Positions 1-9,248 of a stretch of DNA of 64,000 nt are shown one piece after another (positions within the stretch are counted from its first letter, which is position 1; every line of letters begins with the position of its first letter). The position numbers and the translations under genes are program-made. Source of the stretch: VAZQ01 sp963725065 (GTDB lineage: Bacteria; Pseudomonadota; Alphaproteobacteria; Rhizobiales; Xanthobacteraceae); the NCBI GenBank assembly GCA_963725065.1, contig CAVRXD010000008.1, positions 124,001-188,000 on the forward strand, in the 5' to 3' direction. Below the pieces are notes generated by a model. It did not search any database. It was not told where the DNA came from and saw nothing but the letters and a program-made list of their open reading frames with translations.

Positions 1-1
1 C

Positions 2-328
2 GAAGACTATGCCCGCGCCCGCATCCCGATGCTCCCGGTCGTTGCCGGGGGAACGGAGACGCGGCGGCAGATCCTGCTGTATTCCATCGCGCTGGTGCCG
101 GTCGGCCTCGCGCCGTGGCTGTTCGGCTATGCCGACGCGGTCTATGGAATCACCGCGCTGGTGGCCGGGCTTTTCATGGTCGCGTTCGCTTGGCGCGTGC
201 GCAACGAGCGTGAAGGTGCACGCGCCGACCGCGCGGCGCACCATCTTTTCGCTTTTTCGATCCTTTATCTGTTCGTGCTCTTCGCGGTGCTGCTGGTCGA
301 GGGCGTGCTCGGCGGCTTCGGCGGTTGA
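2..328 (+). CDS. ctaB: protoheme IX farnesyltransferase, C-terminal part (5' truncated by window)
   Basis: This is the last third of CtaB (CyoE), the UbiA-type membrane prenyltransferase that converts heme B to heme O for cytochrome c oxidase. The frame is open from base 2 and begins EDYARARIPMLPVVAG, the conserved stretch that opens the C-terminal part of CtaB. Three hydrophobic helices follow, ending at TGA 326-328. The catalytic Asp-rich loops lie upstream of the window. The next genes are coxF, ctaG and ctaE, the usual rhizobial order, which supports the call. The start is not visible. Confidence 0.93.
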   Translation, partial: EDYARARIPMLPVVAGGTETRRQILLYSIALVPVGLAPWLFGYADAVYGITALVAGLFMVAFAWRVRNEREGARADRAAHHLFAFSILYLFVLFAVLLVEGVLGGFGG

Positions 329-342
329 GGCCTGGTGATGAT

Positions 343-501
343 ATGGACGAAAAGCCACCGACAATCGTCCTTAGCGAGCAGCAGAAACGCAGTCGCCGCG
401 CGCGGTCGATCGCGATTGCGCTGGCGCTCGGAGCCCTTGTCATCCTGTTCTATGTCGTCACGCTGGTGAAGGGACCGGGCGTGCTGAACCGTCCGTTGTG
501 A
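343..501 (+). CDS. coxF: CoxF-like small membrane protein of the cytochrome oxidase operon
   Basis: A 52-residue protein, MDEKPPTIVLSEQQKR..., with a basic cytoplasmic N-terminus and one membrane helix at about residues 21-42. It lies 14 bases after ctaB, and its TGA overlaps a possible GTG start of ctaG. In alphaproteobacteria a protein of this size and shape between ctaB and ctaG is usually called CoxF. Its role in oxidase assembly is not well defined. The call rests mainly on position and on the charged-tail plus single-helix layout. Confidence 0.8.
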   Translation: MDEKPPTIVLSEQQKRSRRARSIAIALALGALVILFYVVTLVKGPGVLNRPL

Positions 502-1106
502 TCGCGATGGAAACCCCGAACACGTCCTCCCAGCGGCGCAACCACATCATCGTCGCGACGGCTTGCGGTGTGTTCGTCGCAGCCATGGTGGGAGCGGCAT
601 ATGCGGCCGTGCCACTGTATAACTGGTTCTGTCGCACGACTGGCTTCGGTGGAACCACTCAGGTCGCTACCGCCGCGCCCTCTCACATTCTCGATCGCAA
701 GCTCAAGATCCGTTTCGATGCCAACGTCGCCGGCGGGCTGCCTTGGCGTTTCGAGCCCGAGCAGAATTCAATCGAGGTCAGGATCGGCGAGGTCGTGACT
801 GTGAGCTACAGCGTCGTCAACGAATCGGCGCGCGAGACGGTTGGCGTTGCCTCCTACAACGTCTCGCCGCCGACGGCGGGCATCTATTTCTCGAAGATCA
901 ACTGCTTTTGCTTCACCGATCAGCGGCTCAAGGGTGGCGAGAAGCGCGACATGACGGTCGTGTTCTTCGTGGATCCCGAGTTGGTGAAGGACTGGGAGCA
1001 GGACGGTCTCGATACCATCACGCTGTCCTACACCATGTATCCGACGCGTCAGCCCGAGGCGCCACGGGTCGGCAGCGGGGCGGCGCTTGCGCCCGGACGA
1101 AGCTGA
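498..1106 (+). CDS. ctaG: cytochrome c oxidase assembly protein CtaG (Cox11 family)
   Basis: Cox11-family copper chaperone that delivers Cu to the CuB site of oxidase subunit I. A short cytoplasmic N-terminus is followed by one membrane anchor (about residues 17-38) and a periplasmic beta domain. The copper motif INCFCFTDQ is present at about residues 133-141, and the conserved ending DxITLSYTMYP is intact. The length (about 200 residues) is normal. Start is GTG 498, overlapping the coxF stop, or more likely ATG 507. It is part of the ctaB-coxF-ctaG-ctaE operon. Confidence 0.96.
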   Translation: MIAMETPNTSSQRRNHIIVATACGVFVAAMVGAAYAAVPLYNWFCRTTGFGGTTQVATAAPSHILDRKLKIRFDANVAGGLPWRFEPEQNSIEVRIGEVVTVSYSVVNESARETVGVASYNVSPPTAGIYFSKINCFCFTDQRLKGGEKRDMTVVFFVDPELVKDWEQDGLDTITLSYTMYPTRQPEAPRVGSGAALAPGRS

Positions 1107-1167
1107 CGTAATAAGGGAATGACCGCCAGGGACCCTCGTGGCCCACGGAGAGACGGAGAGATCCAAG

Positions 1168-2031
1168 ATGGCCGACGCTCACGCCAAGCCGCAACACGAT
1201 TATCACCTGGTCGAGCCCAGCCCGTGGCCGGCGCTCGGTTCGGTTTCCGCGTTCGTGGCGGCAGTCGGGGGCATCACCTGGATGCACCACATGTTCCCGG
1301 CGGCACCATATATTTTCGGTGTCGGCGTGATCGGCATTCTCTACACGATGCTCGGATGGTGGACCGACGTTGCTCGTGAGGCGACCCATGAAGGCTACCA
1401 TACCCAGGTCGTCCAGATCTCTCATCGCTATGGGATGATCCTATTCATCGCGTCCGAAGTCATGTTCTTCGTCGCGTGGTTTTGGGCCTATTTTAACAGC
1501 GCGCTGTTCCCGGCCGACATGCATCAGGTCACGCGGGAGCAGTTGTTCGGCGGAGTGTGGCCGCCGCACGGCATCGAGACCTTCGATCCCTGGCATCTTC
1601 CGCTGTTGAACACGCTCATCCTGCTCACCTCCGGAACAACTGTGACCTGGGCGCATCATGCGCTGCTGGAGAACGACCGTCAGGGGCTCAAGTGGGGCCT
1701 GATACTGACCATTGTGCTTGGCTTGACGTTCACCTGCGTGCAGGCCTTCGAATATAGCCACGCGGCGTTCACTTTCAGCGGCAACGTCTATGGCGCCACC
1801 TTCTTCATGGCGACCGGCTTTCACGGCTTCCATGTCATCATCGGTACGACGTTTCTGATCGTGTGCCTGATCCGCGCCTACCTCGGTCACTTCACGCCGA
1901 CGCAGCATCTCGGCTTCGAATTCGCCGCTTGGTACTGGCACTTCGTGGACGTGGTCTGGATATTCCTGTTCGCCTGCATCTACGTGTGGGGTTCCGGCGG
2001 CGAAGGCGCCGCGCACGCTGCCGGCCACTAG
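1168..2031 (+). CDS. ctaE: cytochrome c oxidase subunit III
   Basis: Subunit III of an aa3-type cytochrome c oxidase, a seven-helix membrane protein that stabilises proton uptake by subunit I. It begins MADAHAKPQHDYHLVEPSPWP, a typical alphaproteobacterial N-terminus, and shows the conserved stretches FGVGVIGILYTMLGWW, HGIETFDPWHLPLLNT and WYWHFVDVVWIFLF. I chose ATG 1168, preceded by GGAGAG, over the upstream in-frame GTG at 1138 because the protein aligns from there. It is 287 residues. The 268 bases downstream to the next gene show no feature I recognise. Confidence 0.97.
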   Translation: MADAHAKPQHDYHLVEPSPWPALGSVSAFVAAVGGITWMHHMFPAAPYIFGVGVIGILYTMLGWWTDVAREATHEGYHTQVVQISHRYGMILFIASEVMFFVAWFWAYFNSALFPADMHQVTREQLFGGVWPPHGIETFDPWHLPLLNTLILLTSGTTVTWAHHALLENDRQGLKWGLILTIVLGLTFTCVQAFEYSHAAFTFSGNVYGATFFMATGFHGFHVIIGTTFLIVCLIRAYLGHFTPTQHLGFEFAAWYWHFVDVVWIFLFACIYVWGSGGEGAAHAAGH

Positions 2032-2299
2032 CGCCGGTCGGCACTTGGCGGTGGTCGGATCGCGAACCGGGATCAGCCGCGCCCGCCGATGCGCAATTGC
2101 GGTCACATGTAGCGGAACGGTGTGCCCGCGGCGCTGGCCGAGGCCGAAGGCCAATCGCCGTGGTTACACCACTCGTGAGATCCACGTGCTGACTCCGGAT
2201 TTCATCGTCGAGCCGTGAATTCTTGCACCCGGCCGAGTGTCTGGCCCTTGTGCTCTCGATCGTGCCTGCTGTTGAGAAGGAAAAGACTGGAGATCCGTC

Positions 2300-3679
2300 A
2301 TGGCGGATTACGATGGGATAGTCATCGGAACCGGACAGGCGGGTCCTGCCCTGGCGCGACGGCTGGTGGCCGCGGGCTGGAAAGTCGCGATCGTCGAGCG
2401 CAAGCTTTTCGGCGGCACCTGCATCAACACTGGCTGCACCCCGACCAAGACGCTGATCGCGAGCGGCTACGCGGCGCATCTTACGCGCCGTGCTGCCGAG
2501 TATGGTGTGGCCCTCAGCGGGACGGTAAGTGTTGACATGAAGGCGGTGAAGGGGCGCAAGGATGCGGTTACGGGCGTATCGCGCGCGGCTGTCGAGCGGT
2601 CCTTGAAGACGTTGAAGGGATGTACGGTCCATGAGGGCCACGCCAGCTTCATCGGGCCGAAAGAGATCAAGGTCGCCGATGATGTGCTCAGAGCCGACAA
2701 GATCTTCATCAATGTCGGTGGACGGGCCATCATTCCATCGATTCCGGGCCTCGACGAAATTTCCTACCTGACCAACAGCTCGATGATGAACGTCGATTTT
2801 CTGCCGGCGCATCTGATCGTGCTCGGAGGAAGCTATATCGGCCTCGAGTTCGCGCAGCTCTATCGTCGCTTCGGAAGCGACGTGACCGTGGTCGAGCCCG
2901 CACCGCGTCTGATCTCGCGCGAGGATGAGGATGTCTCGCGTGCCATTGCCGATATTCTCAGGGCGGAAAGCATCGATATTCGCGTCAATAGCAAGGCTGT
3001 CGAAGTGAGAAAGCAAGGCGGCGCCGCCATTGCCGTGACAATTGAAACCGCGGGGGTACGGTCTCAGGTGGACGGCTCTCACCTGTTGTTGGCGGTCGGC
3101 CGGAGACCCAACACGGACGATCTTGGCCTCGAGAAGGCCGGCGTCGTTACGGACTCGCGTGGTTACATCGAGGTCGACGACCAGTTGCGCACGAGCGTGC
3201 CCGACATTTGGGCCTTGGGTGACTGCAATGGGCGCGGTGCATTCACCCATACCTCCTATAACGATTTTGAGATTGTTGCAGCGAACCTCCTGGATGGCGA
3301 TCACCGGCGCGTCACCGATCGCATCACGGCCTATGCCCTCTATATCGATCCGCCGCTCGGACGCGCCGGCATGACGGAGGCGGAGGTCCGGAAGTCCGGC
3401 CGGCCTGCGCTGATCGCGACCATGGCCATGGAGGACGTGAGCCGGGCCTACGAGAAAGGCGAGACCAAAGGTTTCATGAAGATCCTTGTCGATCAGGAGA
3501 CCAAACAAATTCTCGGGGCAGCGCTCCTCGGACTTTCAGGCGACGAAGTCATTCATTGCATTCTCGACACCATGTATGCCAAGGCACCGTCCACGGTCCT
3601 GCAACGGGCGATGCACATCCATCCTACGGTTTCGGAATTCATTCCGACCATGATGGCGGACCTCTTGCCTTTGCAGTGA
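2300..3679 (+). CDS. mercuric-reductase-like FAD-dependent pyridine nucleotide-disulfide oxidoreductase
   Basis: A 459-residue class I flavoprotein disulfide reductase. In order it has an FAD Rossmann motif (GTGQAGPALA), the redox-active disulfide GGTCINTGCTPTK (C41 and C46), an NAD(P)H motif (VLGGSYIGLEFA), the second FAD motif (IWALGDCNG) and a C-terminal dimer domain with HPTVSEF carrying the His-Glu pair. It lacks the N-terminal HMA domain and the C-terminal vicinal Cys pair of true MerA. It also lacks lipoamide-specific neighbours, so the substrate is unknown. It sits, unusually, between ctaE and the DUF983 gene of the oxidase operon. Confidence 0.9.
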   Translation: MADYDGIVIGTGQAGPALARRLVAAGWKVAIVERKLFGGTCINTGCTPTKTLIASGYAAHLTRRAAEYGVALSGTVSVDMKAVKGRKDAVTGVSRAAVERSLKTLKGCTVHEGHASFIGPKEIKVADDVLRADKIFINVGGRAIIPSIPGLDEISYLTNSSMMNVDFLPAHLIVLGGSYIGLEFAQLYRRFGSDVTVVEPAPRLISREDEDVSRAIADILRAESIDIRVNSKAVEVRKQGGAAIAVTIETAGVRSQVDGSHLLLAVGRRPNTDDLGLEKAGVVTDSRGYIEVDDQLRTSVPDIWALGDCNGRGAFTHTSYNDFEIVAANLLDGDHRRVTDRITAYALYIDPPLGRAGMTEAEVRKSGRPALIATMAMEDVSRAYEKGETKGFMKILVDQETKQILGAALLGLSGDEVIHCILDTMYAKAPSTVLQRAMHIHPTVSEFIPTMMADLLPLQ

Positions 3680-3780
3680 CTGCCGGTCGTGGGTCGGGTC
3701 GATATGGTGCGGCCTGGCCTTGAGAATCGAGGCGCGGCACGCCATTTCGCGGTTACCGTGCCCCAGACAGGTTTGAAAAC

Positions 3781-4164
3781 GTGACCGATCTCCCCGCTGC
3801 TCCATCACCCATCGTGGCCGGCCTCCTGGGACGCTGTCCGCGCTGCGGCAAGGGTCGGCTGTTTCAGGGATTTCTCACCCTGCGTCCACGTTGTGAGTCC
3901 TGTGATCTGGACTTCTCCTTTGTCAATTCGGCCGACGGACCGGCATTCTTCGTCATGTTCTTTTCCGGGTTCATTGTGGCGGGCTCAGCCTTGGCGGTAG
4001 AAATCCTCTACGCGCCGCCCTATTGGGTGCACGCGCTACTATGGGGACCGCTGATCCTGATCACGGCAGTGTTGCCGTTGCGCCCCGTCAAGGGGCTTCT
4101 GATCGCGTTGCAGTACCATAACAAGGCCGAGGAGGGCCGCTTCACCGGCGGTGAGGCACCGTGA
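3781..4164 (+). CDS. DUF983 family zinc-ribbon membrane protein
   Basis: A 127-residue protein with an N-terminal four-Cys zinc ribbon (CPRCGKGRLF... and RCESCDLDF) followed by two membrane helices and the conserved ending LPLRPVKGLLIALQYHNKA. This is the DUF983 family, normally encoded between oxidase subunit III and SURF1 in alphaproteobacteria and presumed to help oxidase assembly. Start is GTG 3781. Its TGA overlaps the GTG start of the SURF1 gene, so the two are translationally coupled. Confidence 0.93.
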   Translation: MTDLPAAPSPIVAGLLGRCPRCGKGRLFQGFLTLRPRCESCDLDFSFVNSADGPAFFVMFFSGFIVAGSALAVEILYAPPYWVHALLWGPLILITAVLPLRPVKGLLIALQYHNKAEEGRFTGGEAP

Positions 4165-4922
4165 AGATTACGCCGGCCCGGCGCCTGCGCGCCGGCCTTG
4201 CGATCCCAGCTGCGTTCGCGCTCGTGGCGTTCGTAACCTTCATCGGGCTCGGTACTTGGCAAATTCAGCGCAAGGCCTGGAAGGAAGGCTTGATCGAGAC
4301 GCTTGAGCAACGTCTTTCCGCTCCGCCGACCGATCTCCCGCCGCGTGAGTGGTGGGCCAAGCTTGATCCGACTGACGACGAGTTCCGCCATGTAAAATTT
4401 CCAGCTGCGCTCCTCTCTGGCTCGGAAGCGCTTGTCTATGCCGGTGGCTCGGCCCTGCGCAGCGATGTGTCCGGACCCGGCTATTGGGTTTTGGCGCCCG
4501 TCCGCCTCGTCGCCGGCGGAACTGTTGTGGTCAACCGGGGCTTCGTCCCAGAAGGGCGACAAGATGAGGTGATCCGCTCCGCCGACCAGGTCACGGGAAC
4601 GGTCGACATGGTCGGGGTGATGCGCTGGCCGCAACCCCGCGGCACCTTCTCGCCGAATGACGATCCTGGGCACAATCTCTGGTTCGTACGCGATCCGGTG
4701 GCGATCGCATCCGCCAAGGGTTGGGGTGACGTCGCGCCGTTCTTCATCGAATTGGAAAGCCCGCAGCCGGCCAGCGGCCTCCCGCGCGCCGGCACGCTCA
4801 ACGTGAACTTGCGCAACGAACATTTGCAATACGCGATCACATGGTATGGGCTCGCCGCGGTGGTCGTGGTGATGTTCGCGTTCTGGCTTCGCGGCCGTAA
4901 TCAATCCGCCCGGCAGGCATGA
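4161..4922 (+). CDS. SURF1 family cytochrome oxidase biogenesis protein
   Basis: SURF1/Shy1 family protein needed for heme a insertion into aa3 oxidase. Two membrane helices bracket a periplasmic domain: the first at about residues 10-30, ending in the signature GLGTWQIQRKAWKE, and the second near the C-terminus (QYAITWYGLAAVVVVMFAFW). The central VVNRGFVP motif is present. It is 253 residues, starting at GTG 4161 inside the DUF983 stop. This ends the oxidase assembly operon. Confidence 0.95.
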   Translation: MKITPARRLRAGLAIPAAFALVAFVTFIGLGTWQIQRKAWKEGLIETLEQRLSAPPTDLPPREWWAKLDPTDDEFRHVKFPAALLSGSEALVYAGGSALRSDVSGPGYWVLAPVRLVAGGTVVVNRGFVPEGRQDEVIRSADQVTGTVDMVGVMRWPQPRGTFSPNDDPGHNLWFVRDPVAIASAKGWGDVAPFFIELESPQPASGLPRAGTLNVNLRNEHLQYAITWYGLAAVVVVMFAFWLRGRNQSARQA

Positions 4923-5104
4923 GTCGCGTGCTGGGCGCGTCCTTGTGAAAGGCTGCCCTTCCCACTATGTTCGCGCCGGTGCCTCCTGCATGCCTCGTGC
5001 ATTGCCGGGAAAAGAAGTGAATTCAATGGGTTATGTGGTCTTTCCGTTGGGCAGGCGATGCCCAGCGCACCGGCGGCGTAGCCTCGAACGGAGAGCCCAA
5101 GTCC

Positions 5105-6520
5105 GTGCGCTATGTGTCCACCAGGGGTGAGGCCCCGCCGCTCGGCTTTGCCGAGGCGACGTTGGCGGGGCTTGCGCGCGACGGTGGCCTCTACGTTCCC
5201 GCAGCCTTGCCGCAACTCGACGCGGACACGATCGCGGGTTTTGCCGGCCGGCCCTATGCGGAAGTCGCAGTCGAGGTCATTCGCCCTTTCGTCGGTGACG
5301 CCATTGCCGAGCACGACCTTGCCCGCATGACGCGCGAGGCCTACGGCCATTTCCGGCATCCGGCAGTTGCTCCGTTGACCCAGTTCGGCGTGAGCGACTT
5401 CATCCTCGAATTGTTCCATGGGCCGACGCTCGCGTTCAAAGATCTGGCCATGCAACTCCTTGCTCGGCTCATGGACCAGATACTCACCAGTCGCGGGGAG
5501 CGCACCACTATTGTGGTTGCGACCTCGGGCGACACGGGTGGCGCGGCGATCGAGGCGTTTCGCGGCCGCGCGCGCGTGGATCTCTTCGTGCTGTTTCCGC
5601 AGGGGCGCGTTTCCGACGTCCAGCGACGCATGATGACAACGGCCGAGGAAGATAACGTCCACGCGATGGCGATCGAAGGCACATTCGACGACTGTCAGGC
5701 GATCGTGAAGAGCATGTTCAATCACCATGCTTTCCGCGATCAGGCGCGGCTCTCGGGTGTGAATTCCATCAATTGGGCGCGCATCGTGGCCCAGGTTGTC
5801 TACTACTTCACCGCCGCGGTCGCGCTCGGCGCGCCGCGCCGCAATATTGCCTTCACGGTGCCCACCGGCAATTTCGGTGACGTCTACGCGGGCTATGTCG
5901 CGCTCGGCATGGGGTTGCCCATCGATCGCCTCGTGGTCGCCACGAACGTCAACGACATCCTTGCCCGTACGATGGCGACTGGCATCTACGATCTGCACGA
6001 CGTGGTGGCCACGTCCTCGCCTTCCATGGATATCCAGGTGGCGTCGAATTTCGAGCGCCTGTTGTTCGACGCTTACGGCCGCGACGGCGGCTCGGTGCGT
6101 CGGCTCATGTCCTCGCTTGAGCAATCGCGCCGGTTCGCCCTCTCGGAACGCGCGCTCTCAAGCATGCGCGCAGTGTTCTCGGCAGACCGCGCTGACGAAG
6201 AGGAGACTGCGGCGACCATTCGCACCATGCTTCGCGAAACGGGACATTTCATCGATCCGCACACCGCGGTGGCCGTCGCGGTCGCCGAGAAGGATACTCG
6301 CGATCCGTCGATTCCAATGGTGGTGCTGGGAACCGCCCACCCCGCCAAGTTTCCCGACGCCGTAGAGGCAGCTTGCGGCGTCCGGCCGGCGTTACCTCAA
6401 TGGTTGGCCAACCTCGATCAGCGTCGGGAGCGAGTCACTACCTTGCCGGTCGATCCAATGGCAGTCGAACGTCACATCCTTTCCCGCAGTCGCGCCGCAC
6501 ACGAAGGAGCCGCCGCATGA
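5105..6520 (+). CDS. thrC: threonine synthase
   Basis: PLP-dependent enzyme that converts O-phosphohomoserine to threonine. From GTG 5105 the protein begins VRYVSTRGEAPPLGFAEA, the family N-terminus, with GGAGAG about ten bases upstream. An upstream in-frame ATG (5033) adds a non-conserved tail, so I prefer 5105. The PLP lysine is K112 in LAFKDLAMQ, and the phosphate-binding loop is TSGDTGGAA. Length is 471 residues. The TGA overlaps the ATG of the following peptidase gene (ATGA), so the two are coupled. Confidence 0.96.
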   Translation: MRYVSTRGEAPPLGFAEATLAGLARDGGLYVPAALPQLDADTIAGFAGRPYAEVAVEVIRPFVGDAIAEHDLARMTREAYGHFRHPAVAPLTQFGVSDFILELFHGPTLAFKDLAMQLLARLMDQILTSRGERTTIVVATSGDTGGAAIEAFRGRARVDLFVLFPQGRVSDVQRRMMTTAEEDNVHAMAIEGTFDDCQAIVKSMFNHHAFRDQARLSGVNSINWARIVAQVVYYFTAAVALGAPRRNIAFTVPTGNFGDVYAGYVALGMGLPIDRLVVATNVNDILARTMATGIYDLHDVVATSSPSMDIQVASNFERLLFDAYGRDGGSVRRLMSSLEQSRRFALSERALSSMRAVFSADRADEEETAATIRTMLRETGHFIDPHTAVAVAVAEKDTRDPSIPMVVLGTAHPAKFPDAVEAACGVRPALPQWLANLDQRRERVTTLPVDPMAVERHILSRSRAAHEGAAA

Positions 6521-7788
6521 GCGTCGAAGTCACACGCCTTTCCACCGGGCTTTCGATCGTAACCGACGCGATGCCGCATTTGGAAACTGCCTCCCTCGGA
6601 GTTTGGGTCGGATCCGGCAGCCGGGACGAGCGCCCGGACGAGCACGGGATATCGCACCTGCTCGAGCACATGGCCTTCAAGGGCACTTCGCGGCGTACCG
6701 CGCGTCAAATCGCTGAGGAGATAGAGGCGGTGGGGGGCGACCTCAACGCCGCAACTTCGATCGAGACGACCGCCTACTACGCGCGCGTTCTGCGAGCCGA
6801 CGTGCCATTGGCGCTCGACGTGCTGTCCGACATCCTTGCAGATCCCACGTTCGATCCCGATGAACTCCGGCGGGAACAGAACGTCATCGTGCAGGAAATC
6901 GGCGCCTCCGAGGACACGCCGGATGACCTGATCTGGGACAGGCTGCAGGAGACCGCCTTTGCCGGTCAGCCGATCGGCCGTTCAATTCTCGGCACGCCGG
7001 CGACCGTGCGATCTTTCGATAGCAAGCGGCTTGCCGCTTACCTCACGCGCAATTATCGCGGACCGGACATGGTGATCGCGGCGGCGGGCGCGGTCGAGCA
7101 CCACGCGGTGGTGGCGGAAGTGGAAAGGTTGTTCGCAAGTTTCACCGGCCCTCGCGCGCCGACGCCCGAGCCGGCGCGCTTCGTCGGCGGCTCGCGTATC
7201 GAGAGGCGCGACCTGGAGCAGGTGCACATTGCGCTTGCCATGGACGGAATACCGCAGCGCGATCCCAACCTGTTCAGCCTGCAGGTGTTCACGAGCGTGC
7301 TCGGCGGGGGCATGTCATCGCGATTGTTTCAGGAAGTGCGCGAGCAGCGCGGCCTCTGCTACGCAATCTATGCGTTCCATGCGCCATATTCAGATACCGG
7401 AATGTTCGGCCTCTACGCCGGAACCGATGCGGCCGACGTGGCCGAGCTGATGCGCGTCGTCGTGGACGAGATCAATGGCGCGGCCGAAACCCTCAATGAG
7501 GCGGAGGTGGCGCGAGCAAAGGCACAGATGAAAGCCGGATTGCTGATGGCACTCGAGAGCTCCAGCGCTCGCGCGGAGCAACTCGCGCGCCAGCTACTCC
7601 ACTGGGGCCGACCCATTCCGCTCGACGAATTGGTGGGAAAAATCGAAGCCGTGACGGTTGCGAGCGCCCGTGCCGCCGGGCGCGCCCTGATTGCGCGTGG
7701 ACGACCCGCGGTCGCCGCGCTCGGTCCGGGTAACGGGCTTGAAAGCGCGGCCACGATTGCCGACAGTCTCGTCCGTCGGGCGGCCTAA
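6517..7788 (+). CDS. M16 family zinc metallopeptidase (processing-peptidase-like)
   Basis: A 423-residue M16B insulinase/mitochondrial-processing-peptidase-type protease. The inverted zinc motif HLLEHMAF (H47, E50, H51) is intact, with downstream Glu residues in LRREQNVIVQEI for the third ligand. The C-terminal half has the usual GGGMSSRLFQEVREQRGLCYAI. Because HxxEH is intact it should be catalytic. Start is ATG 6517, overlapping the thrC stop; the longer upstream frame is thrC antisense or shadow. thrC followed by an M16 peptidase is a recurrent pairing in rhizobia. Confidence 0.95.
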   Translation: MSVEVTRLSTGLSIVTDAMPHLETASLGVWVGSGSRDERPDEHGISHLLEHMAFKGTSRRTARQIAEEIEAVGGDLNAATSIETTAYYARVLRADVPLALDVLSDILADPTFDPDELRREQNVIVQEIGASEDTPDDLIWDRLQETAFAGQPIGRSILGTPATVRSFDSKRLAAYLTRNYRGPDMVIAAAGAVEHHAVVAEVERLFASFTGPRAPTPEPARFVGGSRIERRDLEQVHIALAMDGIPQRDPNLFSLQVFTSVLGGGMSSRLFQEVREQRGLCYAIYAFHAPYSDTGMFGLYAGTDAADVAELMRVVVDEINGAAETLNEAEVARAKAQMKAGLLMALESSSARAEQLARQLLHWGRPIPLDELVGKIEAVTVASARAAGRALIARGRPAVAALGPGNGLESAATIADSLVRRAA

Positions 7789-7876
7789 AGCCGGATGACC
7801 GGCACTGCACGACCGCGTACAGAAGGAGCAGTCCGTTCCTAAACGTCCGCCATCCGTCGTCCGCTGACTGATCACT

Positions 7877-8464
7877 ATGGCCTTCTTCCGCACCGTAAGC
7901 TTGTCCGACCTAATGCCCGCGGTCTCGGGTGAGGGGGTGGTGCTGCGAGCGCCGCAGATGTCCGATCATGCCGAATGGGCGGCGCTGCGCGAGGCAAGTC
8001 GTGATTTTCTCACCCCCTGGGAGCCCGCCTGGCCGGCTGACGACCTTGCCCGCTCGTCCTTTCGCCGTCGTATCAAGCGTTATTCAGAGGATCAGCGCGG
8101 CGACCTTGCCTATGCATTCTTCGTTTTTCGCAAGAGCGATGACGTTCTCGTTGGTGGGCTGACGCTCGCCAACATTCGTCGGGGTTGCGCACAGGCAGGC
8201 AGCCTCGGCTATTGGATGGGGGCGGCCTATGCACGCCAAGGTCATATGACGGCCGCCGTAACTGCCATGATTCCGTTCGCATTCGGCACCCTCAAGCTTC
8301 ACCGGATCGAAGCCGCTTGCATTCCGGCCAACGTCGCGTCGGTCCGGCTGCTGGAAAGAACCGGTTTCAAACGCGAGGGCTTTGCCCGGCAATATCTTTG
8401 CATCGATGGCGCCTGGCAGGACCACCTGCTTTACGCCCGGATCAAGGACGACCCGTCACCCTGA
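7877..8464 (+). CDS. GNAT N-acetyltransferase, RimJ/RimL type
   Basis: A 195-residue GNAT enzyme resembling RimJ (ribosomal-protein alanine acetyltransferase). Seen are the N-terminal strand GVVLRAPQMSDHAEWAALR, LGYWMGAAYARQGHMTAAV for acetyl-CoA binding, and the C-terminal IEAACIPANVASVRLLERTGF with KREGFARQYL. It follows the M16 gene by 88 bases on the same strand and is probably in the same operon. The target protein cannot be read from the sequence. Confidence 0.9.
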   Translation: MAFFRTVSLSDLMPAVSGEGVVLRAPQMSDHAEWAALREASRDFLTPWEPAWPADDLARSSFRRRIKRYSEDQRGDLAYAFFVFRKSDDVLVGGLTLANIRRGCAQAGSLGYWMGAAYARQGHMTAAVTAMIPFAFGTLKLHRIEAACIPANVASVRLLERTGFKREGFARQYLCIDGAWQDHLLYARIKDDPSP

Positions 8465-8551
8465 TCCCCGATCCGCCTTGGGGTCGCCATGGTTTGATTG
8501 ATATAAGGCACGGAGCGGGAGCTTCTGTCAGGAAAAACTCGAGTTATTTCA

Positions 8552-9238
8552 ATGCGTCCGGGGCGTGACGACAGGCGAATGCGCGGCGGGGGCCGCGCGT
8601 CGACGCTGCTGATGGGTGCCATGCTGCTGTCTGGCTGCTCTTTGGCATCCAGCATCGGCTCGTCTGACACCGTCTCCTCGATCAGTAACAGGTTTGCCGG
8701 CCTTTTCTCCAGCGCCAAGCCGGGCGTAACGCAGCCGGCATCGCCGACGCCTTCTTCACCGGACATCGAATGTCCCGGCGTCGATATTCGCACTGGGGCA
8801 TCCACTTTGGAGATTGCGGCGAAGAGCGGCCAAGCGACCGCGGCGGATTTGCGCTACCAGCTCTCCTTCGGCCAGACCGCCCGCGAGTGTCTGGTGCAAG
8901 GCGGCGTCATGACGATCAAGGTAGGCGTTCAGGGGCGCGTCATCCTTGGACCAATGGGGACCCCCGGCCAGGTCGATGTACCGCTGCGCTATGCGGTGGT
9001 CCGGGAGGGTCCGCAGCCCAAGACTATCGCCACCAAGTTCAAGCGGCTTCCGGTGACCGTGGGGCCGGATCAAACCCACGTGCAATTCGTCGATGTTGAA
9101 GAAGGCCTCACCTTTCCGGTACCGTCGCGCTCGGAGGTCGATGCTTACGTCATCTATGTCGGATTTGACGAAATCGGCGACAAGAACGAGAAGAAGACGG
9201 CGAAAAGCGCGAGGAAGTTGGCACCGCGTCAGCAATAA
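8552..9238 (+). CDS. putative lipoprotein of unknown function
   Basis: Up to 228 residues. After a basic N-terminus there is a hydrophobic segment ending in the lipobox LLSGC, so it is probably a lipid-anchored envelope protein. The mature part has a Ser/Pro-rich stretch (about residues 45-70), then a beta-rich domain with the pair IECPGVDIR and ARECLVQGG, and a lysine-rich tail. ATG 8552 is used here; ATG 8579 would give a shorter and more typical signal peptide. I recognise no named domain. Confidence 0.8.
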   Translation: MRPGRDDRRMRGGGRASTLLMGAMLLSGCSLASSIGSSDTVSSISNRFAGLFSSAKPGVTQPASPTPSSPDIECPGVDIRTGASTLEIAAKSGQATAADLRYQLSFGQTARECLVQGGVMTIKVGVQGRVILGPMGTPGQVDVPLRYAVVREGPQPKTIATKFKRLPVTVGPDQTHVQFVDVEEGLTFPVPSRSEVDAYVIYVGFDEIGDKNEKKTAKSARKLAPRQQ

Positions 9239-9248
9239 GCCGCGTCAG

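Noticed and set aside
1892..3508. 538-residue minus-strand open frame
   Set aside because: It is antisense to the flavoprotein gene, with no recognisable motif; the plus-strand protein is clearly conserved.
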